From: Clostridium collagenovorans DSM 3089
GTDB lineage: Bacteria > Bacillota > Clostridia > Clostridiales > Clostridiaceae
Assembly: GCF_900130005.1 (NCBI RefSeq)
Contig: NZ_FQXP01000005.1
Location: 242,244-306,243 of the forward strand
Length of the DNA stretch: 64,000 nt
Direction of reading: 5' to 3'
Position 1 is the stretch's first letter, and every line of letters starts with the position of its first letter. Made by a program: the position numbers and the translations under genes. The notes under the pieces are model-generated. The model searched no databases. It was not told the DNA's origin and was given only the letters and a program-made list of their open reading frames with translations. Below are positions 46,736 through 56,048 of this stretch, piece after piece.

Positions 46736-47854
46736 ATGAAAATAGCAATGGATGCACGAAGCATAACTTGGTATCATGGTACTGGCATAGGAACCTATAC
46801 CGAAAACTTATTAAAACACTTGCTTAACATAGATAGTGAAAATAATTATAATCTATATTGGTCTGGTGATAATTTCGAAGATTATAGAAAAGATAATACT
46901 AAAATTATAATGACTTCTAAAAAGCATCAAAGATTCTTTCAAGTTAATTACTTTCCTAGTAATCTAAAAAAAGAAAATATAGATTTATATCATGTCCCTC
47001 AAAATGGAATTGGTTTATATAAAGACATAGAATGTAAAACTGTATGTACTATACATGATTTAATACCTTATATTATGCCTGAAACTGTTGGTAGAGGTTA
47101 TCTACTTAAGTTTTTAAAGGAAATGCCAGATATTATTTCAAACTCTACTGGTATTTTAACAGTATCACAATACTCTAAGGATGATATTCTAAGATATTTC
47201 CCTATAGACCCTGATAAAATCTTTGTAACTCCTTTGGCAGCTAATAAATGCTATAAGCCTCTAGATAAGGAGTTATGCAAAAGATTTATATTAAATAAAT
47301 ACAATATAAAAGATCCTTTTATATTATATCTGGGAGGTTTCAGCGATAGAAAAAATGTGGACTCACTCATAAAAGCCTTTAGTAAAGTTTATAAAGATTT
47401 AGATAAAGAACATAAACTTGTTATTTTAGGCTCCTATAGAGATAGTAGTCAAAAATTAGTTAAGCTTGTTGATGATCTTAATATGGAAGATAAAATAATC
47501 TTTGCTGGCTTCATACCAAATGAGGACTTGCCAAGTTTCTATAATGCCTGTGAAGCCTTTGTATATCCTTCACTTTATGAAGGTTTTGGACTTCCACCAC
47601 TAGAAGCTATGAGTTGTAAAGCCCCTGTTATAAGCTCTAACTTAACTTCTATACCTGAAGTTGTTGGAGATTGTGGAATCTTAATAGATCCGTATAAACC
47701 AGATTCTCTAAGAGACGCAATGGGTACTTTATTAAATGATGATGACTTAAAAGATACCCTAGCTATAAAAGGATATCTTCATTCTAAAAATTACTCTTGG
47801 GAGAATACAGCTAAAAAAACCTTAGAAGCTTATGAAAAAATTTATGAGTTATAA
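46736..47854 (+). CDS. GT4 glycosyltransferase, second copy
   Basis: 372 aa from ATG 46736 (AAAGGAG upstream; the ATG at 46718 lies before the SD). Motifs MDARSITWYHGTGIGTYTE, LYLGGFSDRKNV and EGFGLPPLEAMSCK as in the GT at 42343. Divergent from the third CotS gene, so the locus alternates kinase-like and GT genes on opposite strands. Confidence 0.88.
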   Translation: MKIAMDARSITWYHGTGIGTYTENLLKHLLNIDSENNYNLYWSGDNFEDYRKDNTKIIMTSKKHQRFFQVNYFPSNLKKENIDLYHVPQNGIGLYKDIECKTVCTIHDLIPYIMPETVGRGYLLKFLKEMPDIISNSTGILTVSQYSKDDILRYFPIDPDKIFVTPLAANKCYKPLDKELCKRFILNKYNIKDPFILYLGGFSDRKNVDSLIKAFSKVYKDLDKEHKLVILGSYRDSSQKLVKLVDDLNMEDKIIFAGFIPNEDLPSFYNACEAFVYPSLYEGFGLPPLEAMSCKAPVISSNLTSIPEVVGDCGILIDPYKPDSLRDAMGTLLNDDDLKDTLAIKGYLHSKNYSWENTAKKTLEAYEKIYEL

Positions 47855-47935
47855 TAATATTTTATCTTTACACAGCATATATTTTAATATCTGCTTTAAA
47901 TAATAAACCTTCAAACTTATTTTAATAAAATCTTA

Positions 47936-47967
47936 AAAGGACATTAGCTTCTATGCTAATGTCCTTT
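47936..47967. terminator. bidirectional terminator
   Basis: AAAGGACATTAGC (47936-47948) pairs with GCTAATGTCCTTT (47955-47967) between the convergent GT gene and the LexA-fusion gene. Confidence 0.9.
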
Positions 47968-47985
47968 CAAACTTTATATATAAAC

Positions 47986-49509
47986 TTAATTTTTATTCTT
48001 TAATATACCTATTGCTACTCCCATAATAGAAGCACCCTCTTCAGTAACCTTAATTGGTTCATAATTTATATTCTCAGGCATTAAGAAAATTCCATCTTTA
48101 CTTATATTAAGCCTCTTTAAAGTTGCACTCCCATATAAATCCACAGCTACAATATCATTATTTAAGGCATTTGACTGTTTTCGAAGTAATACTAAATCAC
48201 CATTATCAATATTAGCATCTATCATACTATCGCCCTTAACCTTAAGAATAAAGCATTCTTTTACACCTTTAAAGAAGTACTCTGGCAAATAGAAATTTCC
48301 TTCTAACTCATCATTTATCATAATAGGTTCTCCTGCAGCAATATCATTATATACAGGTATAGACTTTAATTCATTAACTACCTCTTCACCTGAAATATCT
48401 CTCAGAATTATTTCATCAAAATTACTAATATCTCTTAAAATCTTGCAGTTTCTATTATGTCTTAAATCATAGTAATCATAAGCTTCCATAAATATATTTG
48501 CATTTTCAAAGTCATCGCCAAAAACTTTTTCCTTAACAGTATTTTCTTTTATCCTTAATACTTCTGACTTAAATTCTCCATAGACTTTCTTTAAGTTTAA
48601 ATTTTTACCTTCTATTTCATATCCAAGAGAATCTAATTTTCTACTTCTCACTAACCATCCCATTGAACATTTATCATTTTCTTTATTATTAAAACAAATA
48701 AAATTAGAATATGGCGATGTTTTTATCATACTTATCAACAAATCAATTTCGATTTTTCTGAATTGTTCACCATTATCTACAATTATATGTGTATATGTGG
48801 ATTCTTTTTGCACTTCATATGTTAATAACTTTATTGCTTCTAGCTTATTTATAAGTTTATTAACTTTTAAATGTGATATATAATCTTCCTTTAAAGCATA
48901 TATGGTTTTTCTAGCTATAGAATTTTTCCCTAAACTTGAAGGCACTGTTCCTTTTTCATAAGCTCTACAAAACCTTTGAACATTACAATACTCATCTTGT
49001 GACCTAAATCCACAACTCATAATCCATTGGATTTCCTCAAAGAAAAATTTAGAATACTTTTCTTTAAGTATTCTATTTCCAGAGTTCTTTTCCTTAAAAC
49101 TCTTAAAGATCTCATTAAATATTTTAAATTCTTCTTTTTCATCTATTATCTTTATATTTTTTATATTTAATTTATTTTCAAGCTGTGACTTATAAATCTT
49201 TAAAGTCTCATTGATCAAATTATCCACAGTTGTGAAAGTTACTTTACTCTCCTCTGTGGAAAAAAGGCTAATAAACTGTGATTTATTTTCTGAATTTATA
49301 TTATTATAACTTCTTTGTAGTGTATAAAGCTCACTTTCATCCTTACAAACTATAAGAACCTTTTCATTTTTATACAAGCAATAACTATTTTCTAAATACA
49401 TAGCCTTATATAAAGCTAAAGTACTTTTTCCCGTATCTTTCTTTCCTTTAACCAAATAAAACCCTGGCTTACTATACAAAACTCTTTCTTGAGCCTTGTC
49501 CATCTTCAT
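47986..49509 (-). CDS. UvrD-like ATPase domain fused to LexA-type S24 autoprotease domain
   Basis: 507 aa, one intact frame with strong SD (GGGGAGGTGA). Residues about 1-330 resemble the first ATPase domain of SF1 helicases: Walker A KGKKDTGKST (21-30, Lys28), motif Ib-like TFTTVDNLINETL (91-103) and a Walker B-like IIVDNGEQ (242-249) in which the usual DE is DN. The second helicase domain is absent. Residues about 383-507 are a LexA/UmuD-like S24 domain: SIPVYNDIAAGEP with an Ala392-Gly393 cleavage site, GDSMID with Ser428, SATLKRL with Lys465. No HTH is visible. Likely a damage- or nucleic-acid-controlled self-cleaving protein; its target is unknown. It could also be a degenerate helicase remnant with regulatory use. 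Confidence 0.82.
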   Translation of the reverse strand: MKMDKAQERVLYSKPGFYLVKGKKDTGKSTLALYKAMYLENSYCLYKNEKVLIVCKDESELYTLQRSYNNINSENKSQFISLFSTEESKVTFTTVDNLINETLKIYKSQLENKLNIKNIKIIDEKEEFKIFNEIFKSFKEKNSGNRILKEKYSKFFFEEIQWIMSCGFRSQDEYCNVQRFCRAYEKGTVPSSLGKNSIARKTIYALKEDYISHLKVNKLINKLEAIKLLTYEVQKESTYTHIIVDNGEQFRKIEIDLLISMIKTSPYSNFICFNNKENDKCSMGWLVRSRKLDSLGYEIEGKNLNLKKVYGEFKSEVLRIKENTVKEKVFGDDFENANIFMEAYDYYDLRHNRNCKILRDISNFDEIILRDISGEEVVNELKSIPVYNDIAAGEPIMINDELEGNFYLPEYFFKGVKECFILKVKGDSMIDANIDNGDLVLLRKQSNALNNDIVAVDLYGSATLKRLNISKDGIFLMPENINYEPIKVTEEGASIMGVAIGILKNKN

Positions 49510-49609
49510 AAAGTCACCTCCCCTTTGATTAAAAAGTATTTATATTATATCATTTAATATAGCTTTAAGGGTGTTTTTTAGTCTAATTTTGTAAAATTAT
49601 TTTATTTTT

Positions 49610-50515
49610 TTACCTTCCATTATTTTTTCTCAAAATCTTATTTAAACCCTGAAATATCCTTTTAGTAACATATGGATCATCTATTAAATATATATGAATC
49701 CCATCTATACCACTATATATTAGTTCTTCTATCTGGTACAATGCATAGGTTATTCCGATATCTCTTAATGACTTCTCATCATTAGCATATTTATGAAGCA
49801 TCTTCAGCACCTTTGATGGTATTAAGTCGTTAAAGTATAGATTTAGCATTTTTAATTGCATAAAATTAGTTATTGGTAGTATTCCTACTTCAATAGGAAT
49901 CTTTAATTGCTTTTGATCTATGGTATTTATATAACTATATATATTGCTATTATTAAATTGGGGTTTACAAATAAAATGACTTGCTCCACTTTTTACCTTT
50001 TTAACTATATTATTAACATCATGTTCCATATCCTTCTGAGATATAAATGTATCAGGATAGCATACTGAAGATATAGAAAACTTATTTTTTTTATCTATAA
50101 AATTGATTAATTCCAAAATGTCTTTAAAATCCTTACTCATACCTTTTTTATTTAAGTCTTTTTCCAAAAGCTCTTTTCCCTGTAAAATCAGTAAATTTTC
50201 TATTTGATTTTCATAAACCTCTTGTATAATTTCACAAAGAACTTCTTTATTCACATTATGTCCTATAATATGAGGTAAAACTTCTATTCTATAATCATCT
50301 CTTATATCCAATAAACACTTCATATCTTCTTTATATGTAATAGAATTATTTATTCCTCTAAAGTCCCTATATGTGATACTCATATAATCAGGCTTCAATC
50401 CATTCATAGCCTCTAAAGTTCTAAATATATAATCCCTACTTCCTATACAACTTGGGGAATAGAGCTCTATAGATATAACTAAATCCTTTTCATCAAAGAG
50501 CTTACTAATGCGCAT
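49610..50515 (-). CDS. metF: methylenetetrahydrofolate reductase
   Basis: 301 aa TIM-barrel flavoprotein of the MTHFR family, making 5-methyl-THF. Catalytic Glu in SIELYSP (the family FEFFPP site); later LPHIIGHNVNKE and EVGILPITNF. The sequence is divergent from Escherichia coli MetF. AAAGGAGG before ATG. It stands alone, without metH or metE nearby. Possibly part of one-carbon metabolism rather than methionine synthesis. Confidence 0.85.
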   Translation of the reverse strand: MRISKLFDEKDLVISIELYSPSCIGSRDYIFRTLEAMNGLKPDYMSITYRDFRGINNSITYKEDMKCLLDIRDDYRIEVLPHIIGHNVNKEVLCEIIQEVYENQIENLLILQGKELLEKDLNKKGMSKDFKDILELINFIDKKNKFSISSVCYPDTFISQKDMEHDVNNIVKKVKSGASHFICKPQFNNSNIYSYINTIDQKQLKIPIEVGILPITNFMQLKMLNLYFNDLIPSKVLKMLHKYANDEKSLRDIGITYALYQIEELIYSGIDGIHIYLIDDPYVTKRIFQGLNKILRKNNGR

Positions 50516-51068
50516 AATATCCTCCTTTTATAAAGTATATATTTATTAGCTTTTATTTTAATTGCTAAAATTTATTTAATTTTTTATATCATTATATATA
50601 AACTTGGGAAACTTTTAATTTACTTTTAATTGTCAGACTAGAAAGACTCTTAGTCTTATTCTATCTTTATAGTTATTTTTTTTCAAATCTTATAAATATA
50701 AAATGTAAATATTACACTTAAGTATAATAAAATGTACTTCTTAATAAGTATACTTCACATTCTTATAGTTTTATTACATTGTAAAGTATATATTGTAATA
50801 AGGAATCTTCTTTCTTTTTACATATAAGGTTCATTATAGAATAAGTCATGATTTATATAAATTTAGAATATTAACTAAAACTTATATATAATAATTATTA
50901 TTACATAGATTTTATCTTTTATCAGTAAACTTTTCAAATAAAAAAGCTGTTTATAAAAATTTCAATAACAATATACAAATACTACTTTCAAGTAATACTA
51001 ATAATTTGTCATTATATACTTTTATATAACAGCTCTTAATATTAATAATCTTATTTTTATATTAAAAT
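50516..51068. other. 553-bp region between galK and metF
   Basis: Holds the galK 3' hairpin (50945-51034) and otherwise AT-rich DNA without an ORF. It must include the metF promoter-distal region only, since metF reads away on the same strand. Confidence 0.5.
50945..51034 (-). terminator. long-loop hairpin in the galK 3' region
   Basis: Arms AGCTGTTTATAAAA (50945-50958) and TTTTATATAACAGCT (51020-51034) pair in 14 bp with one bulged base, enclosing 61 nt. On the minus strand the second arm is followed by TTTTTTATTTG, a U-tract. Inside, ACAAAT...ATTTGT and TACT-TTCA-AGTA form a further hairpin. It lies 34 nt after the galK stop. Confidence 0.7.
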
Positions 51069-52244
51069 TTATGCATTGACAAGATTAAGTTCACAAGCTC
51101 CATTTCCTATTCCACTAGAATAAAAGCTTGGAGCATATCCTATTTTCTTTGTATAGACTTCGGTAAGTTTTGCTATGAATTCTTCTTCATTTTCTAATTT
51201 TACTAAGGCTATTGCACATCCACCAAATCCAGCACCGGTCATCCTTGCACCTAAGCACCCATGAATTTTTATTGCCTCTTCTGCTAAAGTATCTAACTCT
51301 ATTCCTGTAACCTCATATAAATCTCTTAAGGAATTATGAGATTCAGTAAGTAACTCTCCAAATTTATTAAGTTTACCTTCATTTAATGCTTCAAAGGCAT
51401 CCTTAACTCTTTCATTTTCTCCAATAACATGAGTCACTCTTTTTATTAGAATTTCATCTTGTATAGAGCTCTTATATATCTCTAACTCTTGCATAGATAA
51501 ATCACATAAGTTTTCTATTTTATTATCTCTTTTAGAATTTATTATTTCTAAAACCTTATCACACTCTGCTCTTCTCTCGTTATATTTAGATTCATTTAAT
51601 GCCCTACGTTTATTTGTATTCATAAGGACAATCTTATAATCTCCTAACTCTACATCAGCATACTTATATTCTAAGGTTGCACAATTAAGTAAGATAGCTT
51701 TCTTAGACTTACCCATACCAACTGCGAACTGATCCATTATTCCACAGTTAACACCCACAAACTTATTCTCTGCTTCTTGACTCATCTTCACTATTTCTAC
51801 CATATCTATTGAAGATTTATTAAAAATTACATTTATAATTTCTCCAATTAGTACTTCTAAGGAAGCAGATGATGATAATCCTGCTCCATTGGGAATATTA
51901 CCACTAATTAATATATCCATTCCTCCTAAAGTATAGCCATGATCTCTCATGACTTTCATAACGCCTTTAGGATAGTTAGCCCAATCATCTAATTCCTTAT
52001 ATACTAAATCATTTAAATCTACTTCTACTTTTAAATCAAAATTTGTTGATGCTAAATTCACTATAGAATCTTCTCTTTTTCTAACAATAGCTATAGTCCC
52101 AAAATCTAATGCACATGGAAAAACTAAACCCCCATTATAATCTATGTGCTCTCCAATTAAATTTACTCTTCCTGGAGATTGAAAAACTCTAATTTCTTCT
52201 TTATCCCCATATATGTCCTTAAAACTTTTTAATAATGCCTCCAT
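51069..52244 (-). CDS. galK: galactokinase
   Basis: 391 aa GHMP kinase phosphorylating galactose at C1. GRVNLIGEHIDYNGG signature, ATP loop GAGLSSSASLEV, and C-terminal ARMTGAGFGGCAIAL. Second enzyme gene of the gal operon, 26 nt after galT. Confidence 0.97.
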   Translation of the reverse strand: MEALLKSFKDIYGDKEEIRVFQSPGRVNLIGEHIDYNGGLVFPCALDFGTIAIVRKREDSIVNLASTNFDLKVEVDLNDLVYKELDDWANYPKGVMKVMRDHGYTLGGMDILISGNIPNGAGLSSSASLEVLIGEIINVIFNKSSIDMVEIVKMSQEAENKFVGVNCGIMDQFAVGMGKSKKAILLNCATLEYKYADVELGDYKIVLMNTNKRRALNESKYNERRAECDKVLEIINSKRDNKIENLCDLSMQELEIYKSSIQDEILIKRVTHVIGENERVKDAFEALNEGKLNKFGELLTESHNSLRDLYEVTGIELDTLAEEAIKIHGCLGARMTGAGFGGCAIALVKLENEEEFIAKLTEVYTKKIGYAPSFYSSGIGNGACELNLVNA

Positions 52245-52270
52245 TATTAATTTCCCCCCTGATATATATG

Positions 52271-53248
52271 CTATTTAGAATTATATCTAATATAAGCTTC
52301 TCTTAGTTCCTCTGCTGTATCTTCAACTGCCCTAGGATTACAAGCAGCCCATGCACCTGTTTCTGAAGATGCATTAAATTTTATTTTATCTGCTGAACGT
52401 AGTGGTGGATAAAACTCCACGTGGAAATGATAATATTCTTTAACATTACCGTATTCTGGTGAATTAACAGGTGCTTGTTGAATACACATCATATATGGAA
52501 ATCTTCTATTAAATAATGCATCTAAAGTACCTGAAACCTTCTTAAGTATATCTGCAAAATCCAACTTTTCTTTTTCACTAAGTTCTGTAATGTTGCTTCT
52601 ATGTTCTTTACTTGATATATACACCCCATATGGATAATCAGTAAAAAATGGTATATACACTATAAAGCTATCATTTTCCATAACAACTCTTTCTTTAAAA
52701 CTCTCTTCCTCTTCATTCATCTTGCATATTAAACATTTTTTATTTTCATCATAATATTCTCTACAAGACTCTAATTGCTTTTGAATTTTAAGAGGCATTT
52801 TAGAATATCCATAAATTTGACCATGAGGATGTGGCATTGTTACACCAACCTCTTCCCCTCTATTCTCAAATTGAAATATATATTTTATCTTTTCATCCTT
52901 ACTTATCTCTATAAATCTTTCTTCCCACAAATCAACTAATTTCTTAATATGATCAACAGGTAATTCACTTAATGTAACTGTATGTTCTGGCGAATATAGT
53001 ATAACTTCACATTTTCCATAAGCTTCATCAGTTTTATAAAAATCACTTCCTACATTATCTGGTGTAGGCGGATTAGTGCTTAGTGCTGGAAAATCATTGT
53101 CATACTTATAAACGTCATACTGCTCTGGTACCTTACCTGATCCTGGACAAAATGGACACCAATCCTTTGGCATCTGAGGTCTATTTTGTCTATGTGAAGC
53201 TACCATTGTCCAATCCTTTAATAACGGATTCCATCTTAATTCTGCCAT
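52271..53248 (-). CDS. galT: galactose-1-phosphate uridylyltransferase
   Basis: 325 aa. Catalytic HxHxQ motif in MPHPHGQIYGY, zinc-type cysteines CPFCPG, and HFHVEFYPPLRS. Transfers UMP from UDP-glucose to galactose-1-phosphate. Follows galR after 99 nt. Confidence 0.97.
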   Translation of the reverse strand: MAELRWNPLLKDWTMVASHRQNRPQMPKDWCPFCPGSGKVPEQYDVYKYDNDFPALSTNPPTPDNVGSDFYKTDEAYGKCEVILYSPEHTVTLSELPVDHIKKLVDLWEERFIEISKDEKIKYIFQFENRGEEVGVTMPHPHGQIYGYSKMPLKIQKQLESCREYYDENKKCLICKMNEEEESFKERVVMENDSFIVYIPFFTDYPYGVYISSKEHRSNITELSEKEKLDFADILKKVSGTLDALFNRRFPYMMCIQQAPVNSPEYGNVKEYYHFHVEFYPPLRSADKIKFNASSETGAWAACNPRAVEDTAEELREAYIRYNSK

Positions 53249-53263
53249 GAAAATTCCCCCTTA

Positions 53264-53274
53264 GTTTTGAAAAC
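53264..53274. promoter_or_regulatory. candidate operator upstream of galT
   Basis: The near-palindrome GTTTTGAAAAC lies 16-26 nt before the galT start, just upstream of its SD. LacI-family operators are palindromic, but the central CG is missing, so support is weak. Confidence 0.25.
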
Positions 53275-53291
53275 CTTTTCTATATATTCAT

Positions 53292-53322
53292 AGGAAAATG
53301 AAGCTCAAAGGCTTCCTTTCCT
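53292..53322 (-). terminator. weak hairpin between galR and galT
   Basis: GAAGC and GCTTC pair with a short loop and outer AGGAAA/TTTCCT bases, then T-rich DNA on the minus strand. Could attenuate read-through from galR into galT. Confidence 0.4.
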
Positions 53323-53347
53323 ATTTTCAACTCATTTGACTTTATAA

Positions 53348-54421
53348 TTACTTCAAAACAACCTTTTTAAATTTCAAAGTTGTTCCTTCTTTAAGATCAA
53401 TTTTAGTATCTTTAGCTTCTTTACAACTTTCCCCTTGAATAAGTTCTGTTTTAAATACCTTTTTAGTAATTTGCTTAGAATCCTTATTGATTTTATCTAA
53501 TATATCCATAGAAACTACTTTAGCAATATTACTCATATTAAAATCTATAGATGTTAACCTTGGAGAATTAGTTTGTGCTAGTAAAGTATTATCAACACTA
53601 ATTATTGATATATCCTCTGGTATCCTTAAAGATAACCTTTTGCATACCTTTGTTGCTCCAACTGCCATAAGATCATTACATGCAAATACTGCTGTAGGCT
53701 TGTCTTCTTGAAAAATCCTCATAAGTTCTTTCTCAGTTTTTTCAACAACTTCTATACTATTTCCTCCGCCTACAGTTAATACCTTTTCATAATCAAAGCC
53801 ATATTTATCTATAAATTTTTTATAAATCTCTTCTCTAATATCATAAGATAAACTTTTCTCTCCTCTTATAAGAAGAACCTTATTATGTTTAAGATTATTT
53901 AAATACTCAAAAGCTTGCTCTAATCCACTTTCTTCATCATAGCATATACAGCTACAATCATTATTATCAGAAGCAGAATTTATAATTATTGTAGGTAACC
54001 TTTCCCCTATTTGCTTATAATAATGCTCCTTAATATTTTCTATTGCAGGATCTATTACTATAATTCCATCTGCTTGTCTACATATCATATCTTCAACTAA
54101 GTTTCTTTCTTCCTTATAAGAGCCACCAGTATTGCATAACGAAATACTATATCCTGATTTTTTTATTATACTTTGAATCTCTTCTACAATAGTTGAAAAA
54201 AATAAGTTTGTAATACCCGGAACTATTATACCTATTACAGAGGTCCTTTTAGTTATTAATCCTCTAGCCATAATATTAGGTCTATAGTTCAACTTCTCTA
54301 TAGCCTGTTCAATTCTTTCTCTTGTTTCTTTTTTTACAGGGTAGTTATTGTTCAAAACTCTAGATACAGTAGTAATTGAAACACCTGCTTCCTTTGCTAC
54401 TTCATTTATTGTAACTGGCAT
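53348..54421 (-). CDS. galR: LacI-family regulator of galactose genes
   Basis: 357 aa with N-terminal HTH INEVAKEAGVSITTVSRVLN (2-21) and hinge YRPNIMARGL, then a periplasmic-binding-like sugar domain. Position upstream of galT-galK suggests it represses them when galactose is absent. There is no galE or galactose transporter here. Confidence 0.9.
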   Translation of the reverse strand: MPVTINEVAKEAGVSITTVSRVLNNNYPVKKETRERIEQAIEKLNYRPNIMARGLITKRTSVIGIIVPGITNLFFSTIVEEIQSIIKKSGYSISLCNTGGSYKEERNLVEDMICRQADGIIVIDPAIENIKEHYYKQIGERLPTIIINSASDNNDCSCICYDEESGLEQAFEYLNNLKHNKVLLIRGEKSLSYDIREEIYKKFIDKYGFDYEKVLTVGGGNSIEVVEKTEKELMRIFQEDKPTAVFACNDLMAVGATKVCKRLSLRIPEDISIISVDNTLLAQTNSPRLTSIDFNMSNIAKVVSMDILDKINKDSKQITKKVFKTELIQGESCKEAKDTKIDLKEGTTLKFKKVVLK

Positions 54422-54541
54422 ATTCTCACCCTTTTATATTTTATATAGATACATATTATCAAACTATTTACTATTTTTCAACTATTGCAGCTATTAAGAG
54501 CTTAATTTCTTTGAATTTTCTGCAAAATACTCGTATTTTGT

Positions 54542-55663
54542 CTACTTCTCTAATATTTCCACCAAACTTTTCTCTTTTACATTCCCTAAAAGTTTTTTAG
54601 GAGATGAACAAGTTACTACCATTCCCTTAGAATTTATATGATAAAAATAATTTTCTTCTTTTAACTTATCGAAATTATCTAAGTCATTGAATAAGTCTAT
54701 TGTTAATATTTTTTTACTACATCTTATATCCTTGCTTCTCTCTCCAAGAGTTAATCTTTCACCAGGTGATAGCACACTCTTATTAAAAGCCTCTAAGTTA
54801 TCTCCCTTAAGGGCTATTGGAGAATACATTATAGCTCTTGCTCCCTTTCTTATTAATAAATCTACAAAGCTATCTTCTACAACCTTTTTCATATTGTTAC
54901 TTTTAGTAGTAGTGTATACACCAAAGGGGATTCCTTTTTTCTTTAATAATTGCATACTATACATAATTGATTGAAATACTCCTCTTCCTCGTATACTATC
55001 TACATAACTTTCATCACCATCTAATGAAATAACCGGAAATACATTTCCCATATTAGCTATTCTATCAACAACCTTATCATTAAATAAAGTTCCATTTGTT
55101 AAAGGCATAAACATCATATCAGAATATTTATTATATAAGTCCATTAAATAATCATTAAAAAAACTTTCACCACCTAAGATAACTATATAATATATTCCCA
55201 AGTCTCTTGCTTCTTTAATTATCTTTTCCATATCTTCATAAGGAAGATCATCCTTCTTGCTATAATTGGCTGTTTCACACCCTTGACATCTCAAATTACA
55301 TCTCATAGAAGGAGTAATCATTAAAGTAAAAGGTAATTTTCTTCCTATTTTATCCCCAAGCTTTTCACGTTTTGAGCTTCCAAACCATATTTGATTACCT
55401 ATAAAATTATAAATAATCTTTTTCATACAATTTTTATGACTATTTTTAAGTATATCTTCCACATATAGTTTCATACTATCTGTTTCCATAAAAATTGTTT
55501 CAAACTCTTCGAACTTTTGTAATTGTTCTTCGTCCTTCATATTTTTTTTAATTAAATCTATAAATTTATCTATATTTTTTTCTGGATTCTTATCAATTAA
55601 ATCAAAGGCTGTCTTTAAGACAGTTTGTTTAGCTTTCTTTTCTATGTTATCTATGATACCCAT
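54542..55663 (-). CDS. radical SAM protein of unknown substrate
   Basis: 373 aa. N-terminal helical region (about 1-100), then the Fe-S motif CxxxCxxC in MRCNLRCQGC, the GGE motif in LGGESFFND and LTNGTLF. The C-terminal part ends with the SPASM-like KGMVVTCSSPKKLLGNVKEKSL but has only one Cys there, so an auxiliary cluster is doubtful. Divergent from the SASP-like gene, which hints at sporulation expression; nothing shows the substrate. Confidence 0.85.
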   Translation of the reverse strand: MGIIDNIEKKAKQTVLKTAFDLIDKNPEKNIDKFIDLIKKNMKDEEQLQKFEEFETIFMETDSMKLYVEDILKNSHKNCMKKIIYNFIGNQIWFGSSKREKLGDKIGRKLPFTLMITPSMRCNLRCQGCETANYSKKDDLPYEDMEKIIKEARDLGIYYIVILGGESFFNDYLMDLYNKYSDMMFMPLTNGTLFNDKVVDRIANMGNVFPVISLDGDESYVDSIRGRGVFQSIMYSMQLLKKKGIPFGVYTTTKSNNMKKVVEDSFVDLLIRKGARAIMYSPIALKGDNLEAFNKSVLSPGERLTLGERSKDIRCSKKILTIDLFNDLDNFDKLKEENYFYHINSKGMVVTCSSPKKLLGNVKEKSLVEILEK

Positions 55664-56048
55664 CTAACACACTCCTTATAATATTAATGAAAACCTATCA
55701 TAAAATTCTATGAAAAAACTTCCTAAAGTATTACATTTAATAGTTACTTTGCTTTTATACTTAGTTTTATAAAAATATATATGGTAATTCTACCTTTTGT
55801 TTTATATATATTTTTTTCACTTCTGGTTACATTAATATAGAAGATATTTATATCTTTATTCTCTACAACTTTAACTTAAGGAGGTGAAATTTATAGTTAA
55901 GATTCCTAAATAATTATATAGTTCTAATTCTCTTCTTAGATTTATATTAAAGTTTTTCTTCTTATTAAATATAAATCTATTTCAGTGAAAACTTTATTAG
56001 AATATATATTTAACATATTAAAGATAGGTCTTAACTATAAAGTTAACT
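55664..56048. other. 385-bp region with SASP leader
   Basis: Contains the divergent promoters and the inverted-repeat leader element (55878-56051). The best SD (AAGGAGGTGAAA at 55878-55889) is far from the AUG. Confidence 0.6.
55890..56041 (+). promoter_or_regulatory. nested inverted-repeat leader between SD and AUG of the SASP-like gene
   Basis: Outer arms TTTATAGTTAAGA (55890-55902) and TCTTAACTATAAA (56029-56041) are exact complements. Nested inside are TTCTAAT/ATTAGAA (55922-55928 and 55996-56002) and AGATTTATATT/AATATAAATCT (55938-55948 and 55968-55978). Outside the left arm is AAGGAGGTGAAA; outside the right arm is GTTAACT then ATG. If folded, the SD would lie about 12 nt from the AUG. 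Unknown as a regulator; may also be an inserted element. Confidence 0.6.

Noticed and set aside
55879..55916. Tiny frame directly after the SASP leader SD, starting at ATA
   Set aside because: Six codons with a non-standard start; better explained as part of the leader structure.
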